Assembly (NCBI GenBank): GCA_900491605.1
Contig: UESW01005044.1
Span: 1-64,000 of the forward strand
Direction: 5' to 3'
Source: Calamus simplicifolius
Lineage: Eukaryota > Streptophyta > Magnoliopsida > Arecales > Arecaceae
DNA: 64,000 nt
Shown: piece by piece, positions 34,931 to 46,715 of the stretch
Layout of the letters: each line of letters opens with the position of its first letter
How positions within the stretch are numbered: position 1 is the stretch's first letter
The notes under the pieces: model-generated
Databases searched by the model: none
The model's input: the letters and a program-made list of their open reading frames with translations, nothing else
What the model was told of the DNA's origin: nothing
Translations under genes and position numbers: made by a program

Positions 34931-37900
34931 TTTGATTATATTGCAGGAATGTCTTGTAGCCAAAAGATCAAAGAAAAAGTGGTACCTTGATAGTGGCTGC
35001 TCAAGACATATGACGGGTGACAAAGAGAATTCATCACCCTAGAAGAAAAGAAAGGTGGAGTTGTGACGTTTGGCGATAACGGTAAAGGTCAAATTATGGG
35101 CCTTGGTAAAGTTCGCATAACTCCATCTACATTTATTGATAATGTACTTTATGTTGATGGTTTAAAGCATAATTAATTAGTATAAGCCAATTATGTGATA
35201 AAAACTTTAATGTTTCATTTAAATCTTCTATTGCACTGTAACTAATTCCATTGATGATAGCATTGTATTTTACTGGTTATAGACATGGCAATGTTTACTT
35301 AGTTGACTTAGAAAATTATCTGAGTATCATTGCTTAATTGCTGACAATGCTAACATAAATGAAATTGGTTGGCATCGTAGATTAGGTCATGCAAGCACAC
35401 ACCTTATTTCAAAACTAATTAAAATGGATTTAGTTAAAGGTTACCTAAACTAGATTTTGAAAATAACAAAATATGTGATGCATGTCAATTTGGAAAACAA
35501 ACTAGAAGTTCTTTCAAATCTAAAAATTTGTTTCAACTTCTAGGGCTTAGAGCTACTTCACATGGACTTTTCGGACCAACTAGAACCACAAGTCTAGGAG
35601 GAAAGAAATATGGTCTAGTGATTGTAGATGATTATTCTAGATATACTTGGGTAATGTTTTTAGCTCACAAAGATGAGACTTTCTCGATATTCCTGAAATT
35701 CTTCAAGAAAGTCACAAATGAGAAAAACACTACCATAGTATCTCTAAGAAGTGATCATGGAACAGAATTTGAAAATCACTTATTTGAAAGTTTTGCACTG
35801 AAAATGGAATTAATCATAATTTTTCAGCCCCTAGGACTCCACAACAAAATGGTGTAGTTGAAAGAAAAATAGGACTCTAGAAGACATGGCCCGTACCATG
35901 CTATGCGAAAGCAACTACCAAAGTATTTTTGGGCGGAAGCTATTAACACAGCATGTTACATCTTAAATAGAGCTTTAATAAGACCAATATTAAAGAAAAC
36001 ACCTTATGAATTATGGAATGAAAGAAAACCAAATATAAAATACTTTCATGCATTTGGATGTAAATGTTTCATTCATAATAATGGTAAAAACAACTTAGGA
36101 AAATTTGATGCTAAATCTGATGAAGGAATTTTTCTAGGATATTCAACAACTAGTAAGGCATATAGAATCTTTAACAAGAAAACCTTAGTAGTTGAAGAAT
36201 CCATTCATGTAGTTTTTGATGAATCTTTAGCAACTGGATCTGAAAAGATTGATGATGAGGAAGATACAAACATAATTGAAAAAGATCTTGAAAAACTTAA
36301 TATTGAAGTATCTTCTGATCATGAACAAGAAGCTAAAGATGATGATTCACATAAGGACGATGATGTCAATATTGATCATAATGATATAGATCTTCCAAGA
36401 GACTGGAGATATGCTCATAGTCATCCTAAGGAATTGATTATAGGTGATCCATCTCAAGGAATAAGAACTAGATCATATATGAGAAATATTAGTAATCATC
36501 TTGCATTTGTATCACAAATTGAACCTAAAACTATTGAAGAAGCTGAAAAAGATAATAATTGGATGTTAGCAATGCAAGAAGAATTAAATCAATTTACTAG
36601 AAATAATGTTGGACTTTAGTTGAAAGACCTAAAAATCATTCAGTAATAGGATCAAAATGGGTTTTTAGAAATAAACTAGATGAAAATGGCATAGTAATTA
36701 GAAACAAAGCTAGATTAGTTGCAAAGGATATAATCAAGAAGAAGGTATTGATTTTGATGAAACCTTTGCACCTGTAGCTAGATTAGAAGCCATTAGGCTA
36801 TTACTTGCATTTGCATGTCATATGAATTTTAACTTATTTCAAATGGATGTTAAAAGCGCATTTTTAAATGGATTTATAAATGAAGAAGTTTATGTAGAAC
36901 AACCACCAGGTTTTGAAGATCATGAATTTTCAAATCACGTTTTTAAATTGCACAAAGCTTTATATGGTTTGAAACAAGCACCTAGAGCTTGGTATGATAG
37001 GTTAAGTAAATTCTTAATTGAAAATGATTTTACAAGAGGAAATGTTGATAAAACATTATTTTTGAAAAGAAAAAGTAAAGATTTACTTGTAGTACAAATA
37101 TACGTAGATGACATTATTTTTGGTGCTACTAACGATTCTCTTTGTCAAGAATTTGCAAAGTTAATGCAGGGAGAATTCGAGATGAGCATGATGGGAGAAC
37201 TCAACTTCTTCCTTGGACTCCAAATCAAACAAAGCAAAGAGGGAATCTTTATCAACCAAACCAAATACACAAGAGAACTACTCAAAAAGTTTGGTATGGA
37301 AACAATGAAACCCCTCGGAACTCCAATGAGTCCTTCATGCAAGCTGGACAAAGATGAAGAAGGTAAAAAGGTTGATCAAAAGTATTATCGAGGTATTATC
37401 GGATCCCTTCTTTATTTAACAGCAAGTAGACCAGATATTATGTTTTCAGTATGTTTATGTGCTAGATTTCAATCTGAACCTAAAGAATCACATTTAATAG
37501 CTGTTAAAAGAATTTTAAGATATCTAAATGGAACAAAAATGTAGGTTTATGGTATTCTAGAGACTCACATTAAACCTAATTGCATATTCAGATTCTGATT
37601 ATGCTGGATGTAAATTAGATAGAAAAAGCACAAGTGGTGCATGCCATTTCTTAGGAAGTAACTTAATCACATGGTTTAGCAAAAAGCAAAATTCAGTTGC
37701 ATTATCAACTACTGAAGCTGAATATGTAGCAGCTGGAAGTTGCTGTGCGCAAATCCTATGGATTAAGCGACAACTTGAAGACTATGGTATCACACTTGAT
37801 AAAACACCCATAAGATGTGATAACACTAGTGCAATCAATTAACTAAAAATCCAATTCAACATTCAAGAACAAAACACATAGAAATTAGATATCATTTTAT

Positions 37901-38045
37901 AAGAGAACATGTAGCTAATGATGAAATTTGTCTTGATTATGTAAACACTGAAGAACAATTAGCTGACATCTTTACAAAACCTTTAAGTGAAGAAAGATTT
38001 TGTTATCTTAGAGGAGAGTTAGGAATTTGTAATCCTTTTGAATAA
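34931..38045 (+). pseudogene. E2 pol: protease, integrase, RT, RNase H (broken)
   Basis: Copia-order pol. Protease YLDSGCSRHMTGD at 34981. Integrase finger WHRRLGHAS near 35370 and core with GPTRTTSLGGKKYG, DDYSRYTWVMF and LRSDHGTEFEN (35528-35857), then LPKYFWAEAINTACYILNR from about 35910. RT with MDVKSAFLNG, LYGLKQAPRAWYDR and an intact YVDD near 37110. RNase H with YSDSDYAGCK, ALSTTEAEYVAAGSCCAQ and a C-terminus ending ELGICNPFE at 38044. The RT segment of 240 codons (36822-37544) is open, but gag-pol as a whole is split by many single-base indels. Confidence 0.92.
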
Positions 38046-38228
38046 ATTTTGAAACCTCTAAGGAAATATATCTAGAGTTCTTTCAATTCTCAAAATCTTA
38101 AGGAAATTTTATCTAGAACTCATATCAATTTGATCTCTCAAAATCCATGATTTTTAATCATACTCAAAGATCAAATCCGGACATTTCAGATTCTCTGAAT
38201 CTTAATTTTTTTTCTCTGAAATGGTCTG

Positions 38229-38412
38229 GAGCCGACTCGAGAGTATCGGAGTCGACTCGAGTTTCTGCTGAAACTCAGGAGTCGACCCCTCCTCTGAGCG
38301 AGTCGACTCGAGATCGTGTCCGTGCTCTGTGACTAGTCGGGAGCCGACTCCACACTTTGCGCGAGTCGACTCGACGTGGTCCCAGTCGATTATTTAGGGC
38401 ACGAGTCGACCC
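38229..38412. promoter_or_regulatory. Internal GAGTCGACTC array upstream of the E2 third ORF
   Basis: Eight copies of GAGTCGACTC or GAGCCGACTC, outside the LTRs. Successive starts are 20, 30, 21, 41, 22, 20 and 20 bp apart. It is followed by a pyrimidine-rich stretch and, 100 bp on, by the ATG of the third ORF (38515). It may act as an internal promoter element; this is inference. Confidence 0.7.
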
Positions 38413-38514
38413 ACGGACATTTCATTCTTCCAATCTTTCCAAATCCTCTCCAAAACTTTCCCAAAACCCTTCCAAACCTCCAAAAACCTCTGATTAACCA
38501 CTCCTTCAAGATCA

Positions 38515-39500
38515 ATGGCACCCAAAACCCGTGGAGCTAGCGTGGCGCCGGGATGAAGAGGAAGAAGACCGTGCGACGACCCGTCCGCGAGCCGTCTCGG
38601 ATTCTTCCTCTTCCCCTTCGGAGTGATTCTCCTGCTCCAGCTCCTACTCCTCAGGTAGATCATTGCCAGTAGAGTTGTACAACAGGAAGGAAGGTTGATT
38701 TTGATTATTTGAGAATGAGGGATTCTTGTAGGTAGACACAATTGAGATGGGATTTGAGAAATATGTTCATTGGACTGTCCCACTACCCTGCTTAGTTAAA
38801 GAGTTTTACAAGAATTTGACTAGAGGAGACATGGTTGTAGCAAGGTTAGAGGATTGGTTGAACATCACTTCCTCATTCTATCTAGATTATTGAATTTACC
38901 CTTGTCTGGACCTTCCACTTTGCCCCAGAGATAGATCTCCAGCCCTCACAGGCTATTGAATAGAAATTTTGAGGATTTGAAGAAGTTTTGCTAATCAATT
39001 GCCTTTGGAATTAAGATTGCTTCACAACATCTGCAGCAGGATTTTTTTCCCAAGACAGGCAGATTTGACTATGTTCTGAGAGAGATATTTTTGTTATGGA
39101 TGCTGTAGTTTCTGGGAAGCCATCAATCTACCTAGATGATAATATGGTACATTGCTGATTGTGGGGGAAAAAGAAATCAAGTCTTCCCTATGGCATGATT
39201 TTAACTAAGTTATTTCAAAGCCAAGGGATTGATTTAGTGATAGTGAGCCAAAAAGGATTAAGACATACTGACTATTATCTTTGGCCACTATTCATCGAAT
39301 GGGGTTTGTTAAGAAAATGGAATTGGGAGAGAAAGAATGTTACAGAGGACAGAGTTAGAGCTGAGGCAGACCTTCTGAGACATTCATCACCTGAGCCTCC
39401 TCAGGCTCCCAGACCTGCTCCTGCTCTGATCTACCCCTGCTCCTGCTTTGCTCCTGCTCAGTCTTCACTTTCATCTGTAGTTTTCAGATACAGTTAGATC
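38515..39500 (+). pseudogene. E2 third ORF, plant-transposon-protein-like, broken
   Basis: Extra Sirevirus gene between RNase H and the 3' LTR. Starts at ATG 38515 (MAPKTRGASVAPG), then breaks at a TGA unless the frame shifts. Further pieces in other frames read KRKKTVRRPVREPSRILP, LVKEFYKNLTRGDMVVARLE near 38800, and LPYGMILTKLFQSQGIDLV near 39185, before a Pro-rich tail. The VKEFY and LPYGM motifs resemble the domain annotated as putative plant transposon protein; this is a resemblance from memory, not a search result. Its function is unknown. It has several frameshifts. Confidence 0.55.
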
Positions 39501-40045
39501 AGCTTAGATCATTATTCAAATCTGAGATCATGAAAAAGATGAAAGAAGAATTTAATGAAAAGTTTATGAATTTAAAAGAAGCCTTATATTCAAGTGATCG
39601 GGTTCATCGATTGAGTCTACTCTCAGTTCATCTACCTCCTTAAGTGAAGACTTAAAGAATATCTTTGGAGAACTTAAGGATATCTGCGGTGATCGGAGAC
39701 ATATCCCAATGCAACGCCGAGCTTCAAGAAAAATTACACTGCTTGTACTTTTGTTGAAAAGCTCAAAGATATGTTAGACTTCAATGTGAAGGATGAAGCA
39801 GATTGTTGATCACTTAATAGAATTACTAGAAGAAATTTTTAAGTTTTCATGTAATCTCTTTTTGATGTAATGTTTACTTTGAATGAAAGTTTACATTTTC
39901 ATGTACTTTCATTTTGAAGTAATGAGAAAGTTTGATGCATTCTTTTCTATTTCAATTGAATATCCTTGAATGCTTTGAATGATTATCCTCAATTGATAAT
40001 TAAATTAAAGAATTTATTGATCTTCTAACCTTTTTGTTGATTACA

Positions 40046-40308
40046 AAAAAGGGGGAGAGTTTTTATTAATCGTATATGCAATTCAATCAAAGTTTCATAA
40101 GGGGAAGAGATAATTGAATTTCATAAAGAAAATGCTTAAGTTTTGATTTTGAAAAATTTTGAATGATTTATAAAATTAAGGTTCATAGGGGGAGCTACCT
40201 CATTGAGGGGGAGCCTTTCCATGAACACAAAGTTGATTTTGGAATCACAAATTTTTTAATTTTATAATGCATATACTCAATGTTTTTGTCATCATCAAAA
40301 AGGGGGAG
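40046..40308 (+). other. Multiple polypurine tracts before the E2 3' LTR
   Basis: Repeated purine tracts: AAAAAAGGGGGAGAG near 40047, AAGGGGAAGAGA near 40099, AGGGGGAG near 40187, GAGGGGGAG near 40206, and AAAAAGGGGGAGA at 40296-40308, which abuts the 3' LTR. Only the last is next to the LTR and so the likely plus-strand primer. Serial tracts are a known Sirevirus trait. Confidence 0.8.
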
Positions 40309-40672
40309 ATTGTTGAGAAATTATTGAAACATAATTGCCCCAACTTTATTGATTTTGATGATTTCCAAAAGCCATGAGTATTAAAGAAACAATGAGTTTA
40401 TTTATCAAAAACCTTGAGCTTATTCAAATTGAAAAATGGACTATCAATGTTAAAATGAGTTTTGAATCAATTGAAAAAGAGTTTCAAGCTCTATGCTTAA
40501 AAGATTTCAAAAAGAAATTTTTACACAATAATTCAATCAATGAATTCTTGAAACATGTCTTGAATCCATGCTAAATGTCAATTTAATGTATTCAAGTCAA
40601 ATTTATATTTAAATTTATTTGGGACAAGTTTTAAAGTCAATCAGAACATTTTTCTGATTTTTGTATCGTCCC

Positions 40673-40941
40673 GAGCCGACTCAAGGGTTTCCGAGTCGAC
40701 TCCCTTTTCCTCGAGTCGACCCTTGATTTTCAAGAGTCGACCCCTGACCTTGCGAGCCGACTCCTGTCTGTGCGAGCCGACTCCGCTCAGACGGCAGAAA
40801 GTCATTTTTGAGCACTTCTCGAGTCGACTCCCCATTTTCTCGAGTCGACTCGGAGCCGACAGTTTTCGAGTCGACCCTGTTAAAATGTTTCTATTTTTGT
40901 AATCGACTTCGAGCCGACTCCCACAAAGCTCGAGTCGACTC
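40673..40941. promoter_or_regulatory. Phased GAGTCGACTC array (E2 3' LTR)
   Basis: Twelve motif copies. The first six starts are 20, 20, 21, 20 and 20 bp apart, the most regular run in the window. Later gaps are 47, 21, 11 and 15 bp. It ends 106 bp before the TATA box. Confidence 0.85.
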
Positions 40942-41046
40942 CGCGAAATCTGGGCGATTTTTAACGATGACACATCAGCTCCAACGGTAAGATTTTCAAT
41001 AACGGCTATTTTTCTTTGTCTCTAACGGATATATTTTTGCAGAATC

Positions 41047-41054
41047 TATAAATA
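41047..41054 (+). promoter_or_regulatory. TATA box of the E2 3' LTR
   Basis: TATAAATA in GAATCTATAAATAGAGG, the counterpart of 32201. In a 3' LTR it could start transcription into flanking DNA on the plus strand. Confidence 0.75.
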
Positions 41055-43035
41055 GAGGAGCTCTTTTCAAATCAAAACAAAGAGAAAATCAAAAAGAGAG
41101 AAAAGAATATCTTTGAAAAGAGGGAAAAACAGAGCTATTGAAAAAATCTTAGCTCAAAGGAGAGTGATTCAAAAGGAGTGAAATCCAAGAGGAAGTTCGT
41201 CTGCTCCTTCTCATCAATCCACAAGAGTCAAAAGAAAATCCAAAGCTTTCAAAGATCAAATCGAAGGATTTTCAAAAGAAGAAAAAGCTTCATCTCAACT
41301 CCAAAGTCTTCAACGGTCAAGAATCTTGCTGAGGCCTGATTCAACACTTCAAGAGGAGTTAAAGAGAAGAAGGAAGAAAGCCAAAGCCACTACCATCTGC
41401 AATCAATCAGGCTTTTCTAACCTTTATTTTATACTTCATTTGTATATTTGCTCAAGGGGAGCATTTCATTATTAAACACTTTTATTTTTGTTTGCTGATT
41501 CAATCAGTGGATTGAATCAGTGGAGGTTGGTATACCTCGTTGCAAGCCGGAGTGCTTGTGTTGGGTTAGTTGTGAGCCCGTGAAAAACAACGTGTAGGGT
41601 TTTGTGCTGGTAAGCCCGAGTAAAACCAGCTGGGTTCGTTGTGACCCGGGAAAACAACAAGTTTGAGTTGTGAGCTTGGAAAACAACTCGGCTGTAATCT
41701 AGAGAGATTATAGTGTGGACCCAAGTGAATCTTGGGAGTGGACGTAGGTGTTGGTTGCACCGAACCACTATAAAATTATCTTGTGTTTGCCGTGCCATAT
41801 TTTCTCTCTCTCTATCTCTCTTTATTATTGCTTGTGCATTGCTTATTAGTTATTTCACTCACTTGCACATCTTGAACAAATCAGTTTAAAGTTAAAAAGT
41901 CTTAAATTTTTAAGAACTCAATTCACCCCCCCCTTTTGGGTTGCCATCTGGGCCAACATTTCTATTTATGCAGGGCTTCTAAACCGATATAATGGCCAAT
42001 GGAAATGGACAAATAGATGATAAAAGACTTTGAAACTAATGCAGCTGCTCATATTCTAAGGATAAAAGAGGGTCGTACAAATAAATTTGCCACCATGGTG
42101 CATTGCTACTTTATGCCAAGGCAACTTAATACTACTCCTTAGTAGCTCAACTATAGAGATCGTTGAAGAGATATGCTAAGAAATACAAGCTATTCAATTG
42201 TTATTCCAAAATCTAGTACTCATCCTATTACCAAGTCTCAAAGTTGTCCAAATCCCTGTAAATATCCTTCTAGATTATAAAATCCTTCTTTATATTATGA
42301 AATAATAAACTCTAGTGGGTTAGTCTTTCCAAGGATTATGCTCATCCACATATCCATTCAAGAACTTCCAAGTCCATTTAGGCAGCAAGGTAGTATTCAT
42401 GCTCTTGAAATTCCTAATGTTAAACTATCCTCTCTTTTTTTTTTTTGGTCTTTACAAACAAATTTTCAATTGATTAGAAAGTGAAATATGCTAATTGATT
42501 CCTTTTGTTTCTAGAGAAAAGCTTTTCTTAACTTATCGATCGTGCAATTCACTCATTTTGATAGTTTGATTATAGAAATGAAGATGGGAGAGCTACAAAG
42601 ACTGAATTAATATGACACAATCTATCTCCAATAGAGAGCAACATGCCTTTTCATGAGGCCATCCTTCTTTAAATTTTTACTATAAGTGGCTGTTAATACT
42701 ATTTGAAAATCTTATGATTGCAAAGCTAAAGCCTAAAAGATTTTCTCTCTTATAGTTGAGCAAAGTGGCAATTCACAAGGCAACTTCCTCCTCCAAGTTC
42801 AAATTAATAGATCATTAAATTCTTATGAAAGTCAATCTTAAGGCTTGAATGTAAGAAAAAAATGCTTTATAGCAATAAGACTTTCTCTCTCATGATACAA
42901 TAAAAAGAGAGTCATCAACAAAGTATTAATTTATAATGTCATAGAAGTATGGAGTCACGAATATTTTTGACAAAGCCAATTTGGTACTTGATCTATTTAT
43001 CTATATTTTCATTGACTACCACTCTAACTATTATT

Positions 43036-43969
43036 GAGGTGAGCTGAGATTGTATATGGAATTATGAATTTCATATGATCTCAATAACAAATCTTAAAAT
43101 CAATAATATATGGAATCATGATCCATTGTTTATAACAGAGATTGCGAATTTCAAAGTCCAAATTATCATGGTCCAAAATAGAAATTAATAAGGGATCTTA
43201 ACTACTTCATTCCCTCTATGCTGATGAGGCTTGCTAGCTAGTTTGGCCTTGGAACAGTGGGTAGCGCAACGCTAATGCCTTTAAAATTTCAAAGACAACA
43301 TTTGGTTCAAAGTATTCTACACAATTACTAGGTGATGACTTTAGTGGTGGGCTAGTTAGCACACTTGCAAAAGGCTAACGAAGGTTAACAACCGAAACTT
43401 CAACCATTCTTGTCAATTAAAATGTTACACTGATTTCTAAAAGTGGATTCTGAAACTCAAACGAGGCTATGCTTTTGTTGAACAAGAAAAATGATTTTGG
43501 TCTCTTTTTATAGAAAAATTTTTATGTATTTTTTTAGAATAAAAATAATTAAGAATAATGTTATTTGATTCAAGACATACTACAAATAGCTCTTTCTTTA
43601 GAGTAAAATTTGTCTTTATCCAAATGTAAATAAATGGTAGAGCTATACATTGAGGATACAACGAACTACTATGTATCTTTCTTAAAGTCCACTTTAACGA
43701 AGGAGAATCAAACTGATCCAAACTAGCCAAATTCAGAGATAAATAAAATCAGTAAAAAAAAAAAAAATCTCTTTTTATATGTAGATTCAGTTCTCTCTTC
43801 TTGAATGCTTAAAAGACGCATCCAAATTGACTCAATCTCAAAAATTTGGCTCTTAATTGTATTAGATTGATCTTTGGATGGTTTTCAAAAAATTGATGAG
43901 GATGATGAAATGATTCCCTATTTATACATATAAAGGAAAAATGTGAATGGATATTCAGGTATCCTCTGA
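43036..43969. other. Intergenic, no gene recognised
   Basis: AT-rich sequence between the old LINE and the next LINE copy. No supported reading frame, RNA gene or terminal repeat seen. Confidence 0.55.
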
Positions 43970-45030
43970 TTTTTTTTTTGGTACAAGCGGGCGATCACAC
44001 TAGTCTAGTGCGAATCAACCCAGATAGATCTGAATACAAAATTTGCTGCAGAACAAAAGGACATGGGTCATCCGGCCTCCAAATCCAAGATCCAGTATGA
44101 TGAGCCACTGATGCCGCCACCCAGTCAGCCACCGAATTGGCTTCGCAATAGATATGATGGATTTGGGCATTGTCAACCTCCTGCAGGATAGACCATATAT
44201 CACAAAGAAGCAGATTAGTGGGGACTTGAGAGCAATTATCCTTCCGCAACCAACGGATGACCGTCATAGAATCACCCTCGATCATAAGACTATAAGCATG
44301 AAGAATCCGAGAGGCATAAGAAATGCACACCCAAGCAGCATAAAGCTCAATCATAGGGATAAAGGAGTCGAGGATACCAAAACCTTTCGCCGCCATCAGA
44401 TCACCCTTAGGCCCATGGATGATGAAGGTAGAACAAGCAAATCTTTCACGAACACTCCCATCAAAGTTGATTTTAACAAACCCAGGAGGGGGCTCCCAAA
44501 AAATAAAAATAGTATGCCGGTTCACTGCCGAAGCAGTAGGGGATCCCCAGAGGCCAGAGGAGTCGGAACCAACCGCATGAATAACACGGGCGCAGACCAC
44601 CGTCAAAGATCTAATCTTCCATACAATCCTATGGGAAGAAATAATATCATCCATAAAGATGAGCAAGTTCCTTGACATCCATATCTGATATGTCATGGCA
44701 GCCCAAAGACCATGCTTCTGCTGAGTGGCCCCCCGAAGATCATCTAAGAAAGGGGAACGCGGGGAGCTCGTATCGTCCAATCTGCTAGAATAACCCATCA
44801 AGTGCCATATCCGTCTAGCTTTGAGGTAGATGAAGATGGCGTGATCGATAGACTCCTCCTCTAGATCGCACAAAGGATAAATCGGCTGGACAGACAGACC
44901 CCTCCCTGAGAGCATGGCGCAGATTGGAAGGCATTCCCACAGAAGCTTCCAAATAAAGAGTTGAACCCGGGGAAGGATGAAAAACTTTCAGATTCAAGCA
45001 GCATCCTCCATGCGCTGAGGCTAAGGCTTT
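43970..45030 (-). mobile_element. 5'-truncated LINE with RNase H (copy b)
   Basis: Minus-strand LINE end about 1.06 kb long. The A tail is T10 on the plus strand (43970-43979). The largest frame (44915-43995) encodes part of the RT zinc finger (LCDLEEESIDHAIF), a linker, and a plant-type RNase H. RNase H acidic residues are visible in INFDGSV, IELYAAW, IEGDSM and NSVADWVA, so all four catalytic positions seem kept. The upstream RT and endonuclease are missing, so the copy was dead on arrival. It is the same family as the copy at 62027-63640. Confidence 0.85.
43996..44012. other. Short hairpin next to the LINE tail (copy b)
   Basis: CACACTAGTCTAGTGCG can fold into an 8-bp stem with one mismatch and a 1-nt centre, 16 nt from the A tail. 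The homologous hairpin is at 62061-62077. Confidence 0.5.
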
Positions 45031-46715
45031 TGGGTTTAATTAATCTGATTGAATGTATTGAGATGCATCTTTATTTATTAAATAAGTCCGATAGAATAGG
45101 TTGCTTCTCTTTATAAATACCCTTTATGATATCTCATATAAGTCTGCATCGCATTCTTTTATAAGAAATGCTTATGGTATCTTGTATCATTTACAACATT
45201 CATAATAAAATGTAACGCCTCTTCACCGTTAGATTAGGTTATAGGATATGATGCGTTTGTATTCAATAAAAAAGGAGAGAAATATATAAAAATTTTAAAA
45301 GTAATCTTTATCCATTGAAATTTTATAATTTTAAATTACTTAAATATCCTCAACATAAAGTTGGAGAATGTGCCCATTGTCGATCAAGACTTTGCCCACT
45401 CTGTTCTCCTAGGCAGGCTAATTTATATGGCCTATAGGTTTGGTAAGAAAGTATTATATTTTTAGAAATATGTGACATGGTCAGAACTTGATATAAAAAA
45501 ACTTAATATGATGAGCTGCTACATGTTGATTAGTATGTGCGAATAGCTTGTTACAAGGACGACAATGGTAAAAATTTAGAGCGAACCATATATTTTAGTC
45601 TTTGCCTTCTTTTCTCTATCCCTATGCAAAGAATAACTTTTTCTCTTTATTCCTATTTTTGTAGCCCTCTATTTTTCACATAAAATTTTTATTTTTTTTT
45701 AAAAAAAATAGCCATCAATTTTGATTCCAATTCTACCTAGAAAAAAAAGTTAATTTAAAGCTTAAAATTTATTATAAATCAATAAATATTTAAAATTTAT
45801 TAAAATATTTTAATTTAAAAATCTAAATCCAACATTTAGAATCCTAAGTTTTCATAATTATATTCACTATCATTTAGAAAGATGATGAAATTTTGGGATG
45901 AGTTTGGGATAAGTTTAGTGATGGACACTGTAGTTTTTTAAAAATCTTGACAGATTTTTAAAAAATCTTTCTACCCTCATTTTAATTCTTCCAAACCCAT
46001 CCTCTTAGGATGGGTTCTATGCGGGGATGGGTTCTCTGCGGGTAATCATTCCTAGAAAATTGTTCGTCCGATCATAATTTAATATTATTTTACTACGCAT
46101 GTATCTGTTTTCTATTAGAAAGAAGAGCAGATGATATTAAAATAAAATAAAATGAAAAGCTACCTCGAAAGTTAGGAACTTTGGGTTCAGTGCTTTTACC
46201 ATCCAGCCCATATGAATTCGTTTGAATGAGCAACAGTCTTTCTTCTGTTAAAGATAGAGAAGATGCCTTGGAATTCTACTTCTAGAAACCATACGCTAAC
46301 TTAATTTATTCAAACTTCGAGTAACAAAACTATAAAGTATAAGCCGTCAATCAAAGATAGGTCAAACAAAAAATCCAGATAGGCCAAAAAAAAAAAAAAA
46401 AAAAAAATCTTACACCCACCTGCACAAGGTGATAAAACAGTCAAATCTACATAGATTAGCATATACTATATGAACTGCTTGCCCAAATACATCCAAACAA
46501 GAAGGCACCATGGAAGATAAAACGAACAAGAAGAATTTTTATTTCTTGGACTCAATGAAGATGGTTTTCTCAGCGACCAAAGAATTTTTCTGTAAGTGCC
46601 TCATGATCCAAGCCTCTGAATAAAACCAGCTCACATTTACCTTCTCAGAGGGCTACAATAACTGAGATGCTTCTAGCTATAGACCATAGAGAACAGAAAT
46701 CTGAACTTAATTAAA
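45031..46715. other. Intergenic, AT-rich
   Basis: Nothing coding recognised. Contains a 22-base A run near 46387. The part next to 46716 probably includes the 3' untranslated region of the At3g17950-like gene. Confidence 0.5.

Larger units (their letters stand above)
31402..41958 (+). mobile_element. Complete Sirevirus-type Ty1/copia element E2
   Basis: 10557-bp element flanked by the duplication TTTCT (31397-31401 and 41959-41963). The order is 5' LTR, tRNA-iMet primer site, gag with two zinc knuckles, protease, integrase, RT, RNase H, a 2.2-kb region with a third ORF, several GGGGGAG purine tracts, and the 3' LTR. RNase H ends in the ELGICNP-type C-terminus. The extra ORF and multiple purine tracts are established Sirevirus traits. 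The reading frames are disrupted mostly by small indels. Confidence 0.95.
40311..41958 (+). repeat. E2 3' LTR
   Basis: 1648 bp, TGTTGAGAAATTATTG to GGCCAACA. It carries the palindrome array at 40673-40941, a TATA box at 41047 and an 8-base C run at 41926-41933. The first 70 bases equal those of the 5' LTR exactly. Confidence 0.95.
30791..43035 (-). mobile_element. Old L1-type LINE, split by Sirevirus E2
   Basis: Minus-strand LINE remnant in two parts around E2. The 3' part (31401-30791) encodes a reverse-transcriptase zinc finger, RCVLCGANQETIDHLFIKC, near 31220-31145, and ends in an A tail (T7 on the plus strand, 30791-30797). The 5' part (about 43035-41964) holds RT pieces on the minus strand: QIGFVKNIRDSI, a degenerate DDS box followed by LKIDFHKN, then LLSIGDRLCHINSVFVALPS at about 42590. 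All frames have many stops. The 5' end is not defined. Confidence 0.75.
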
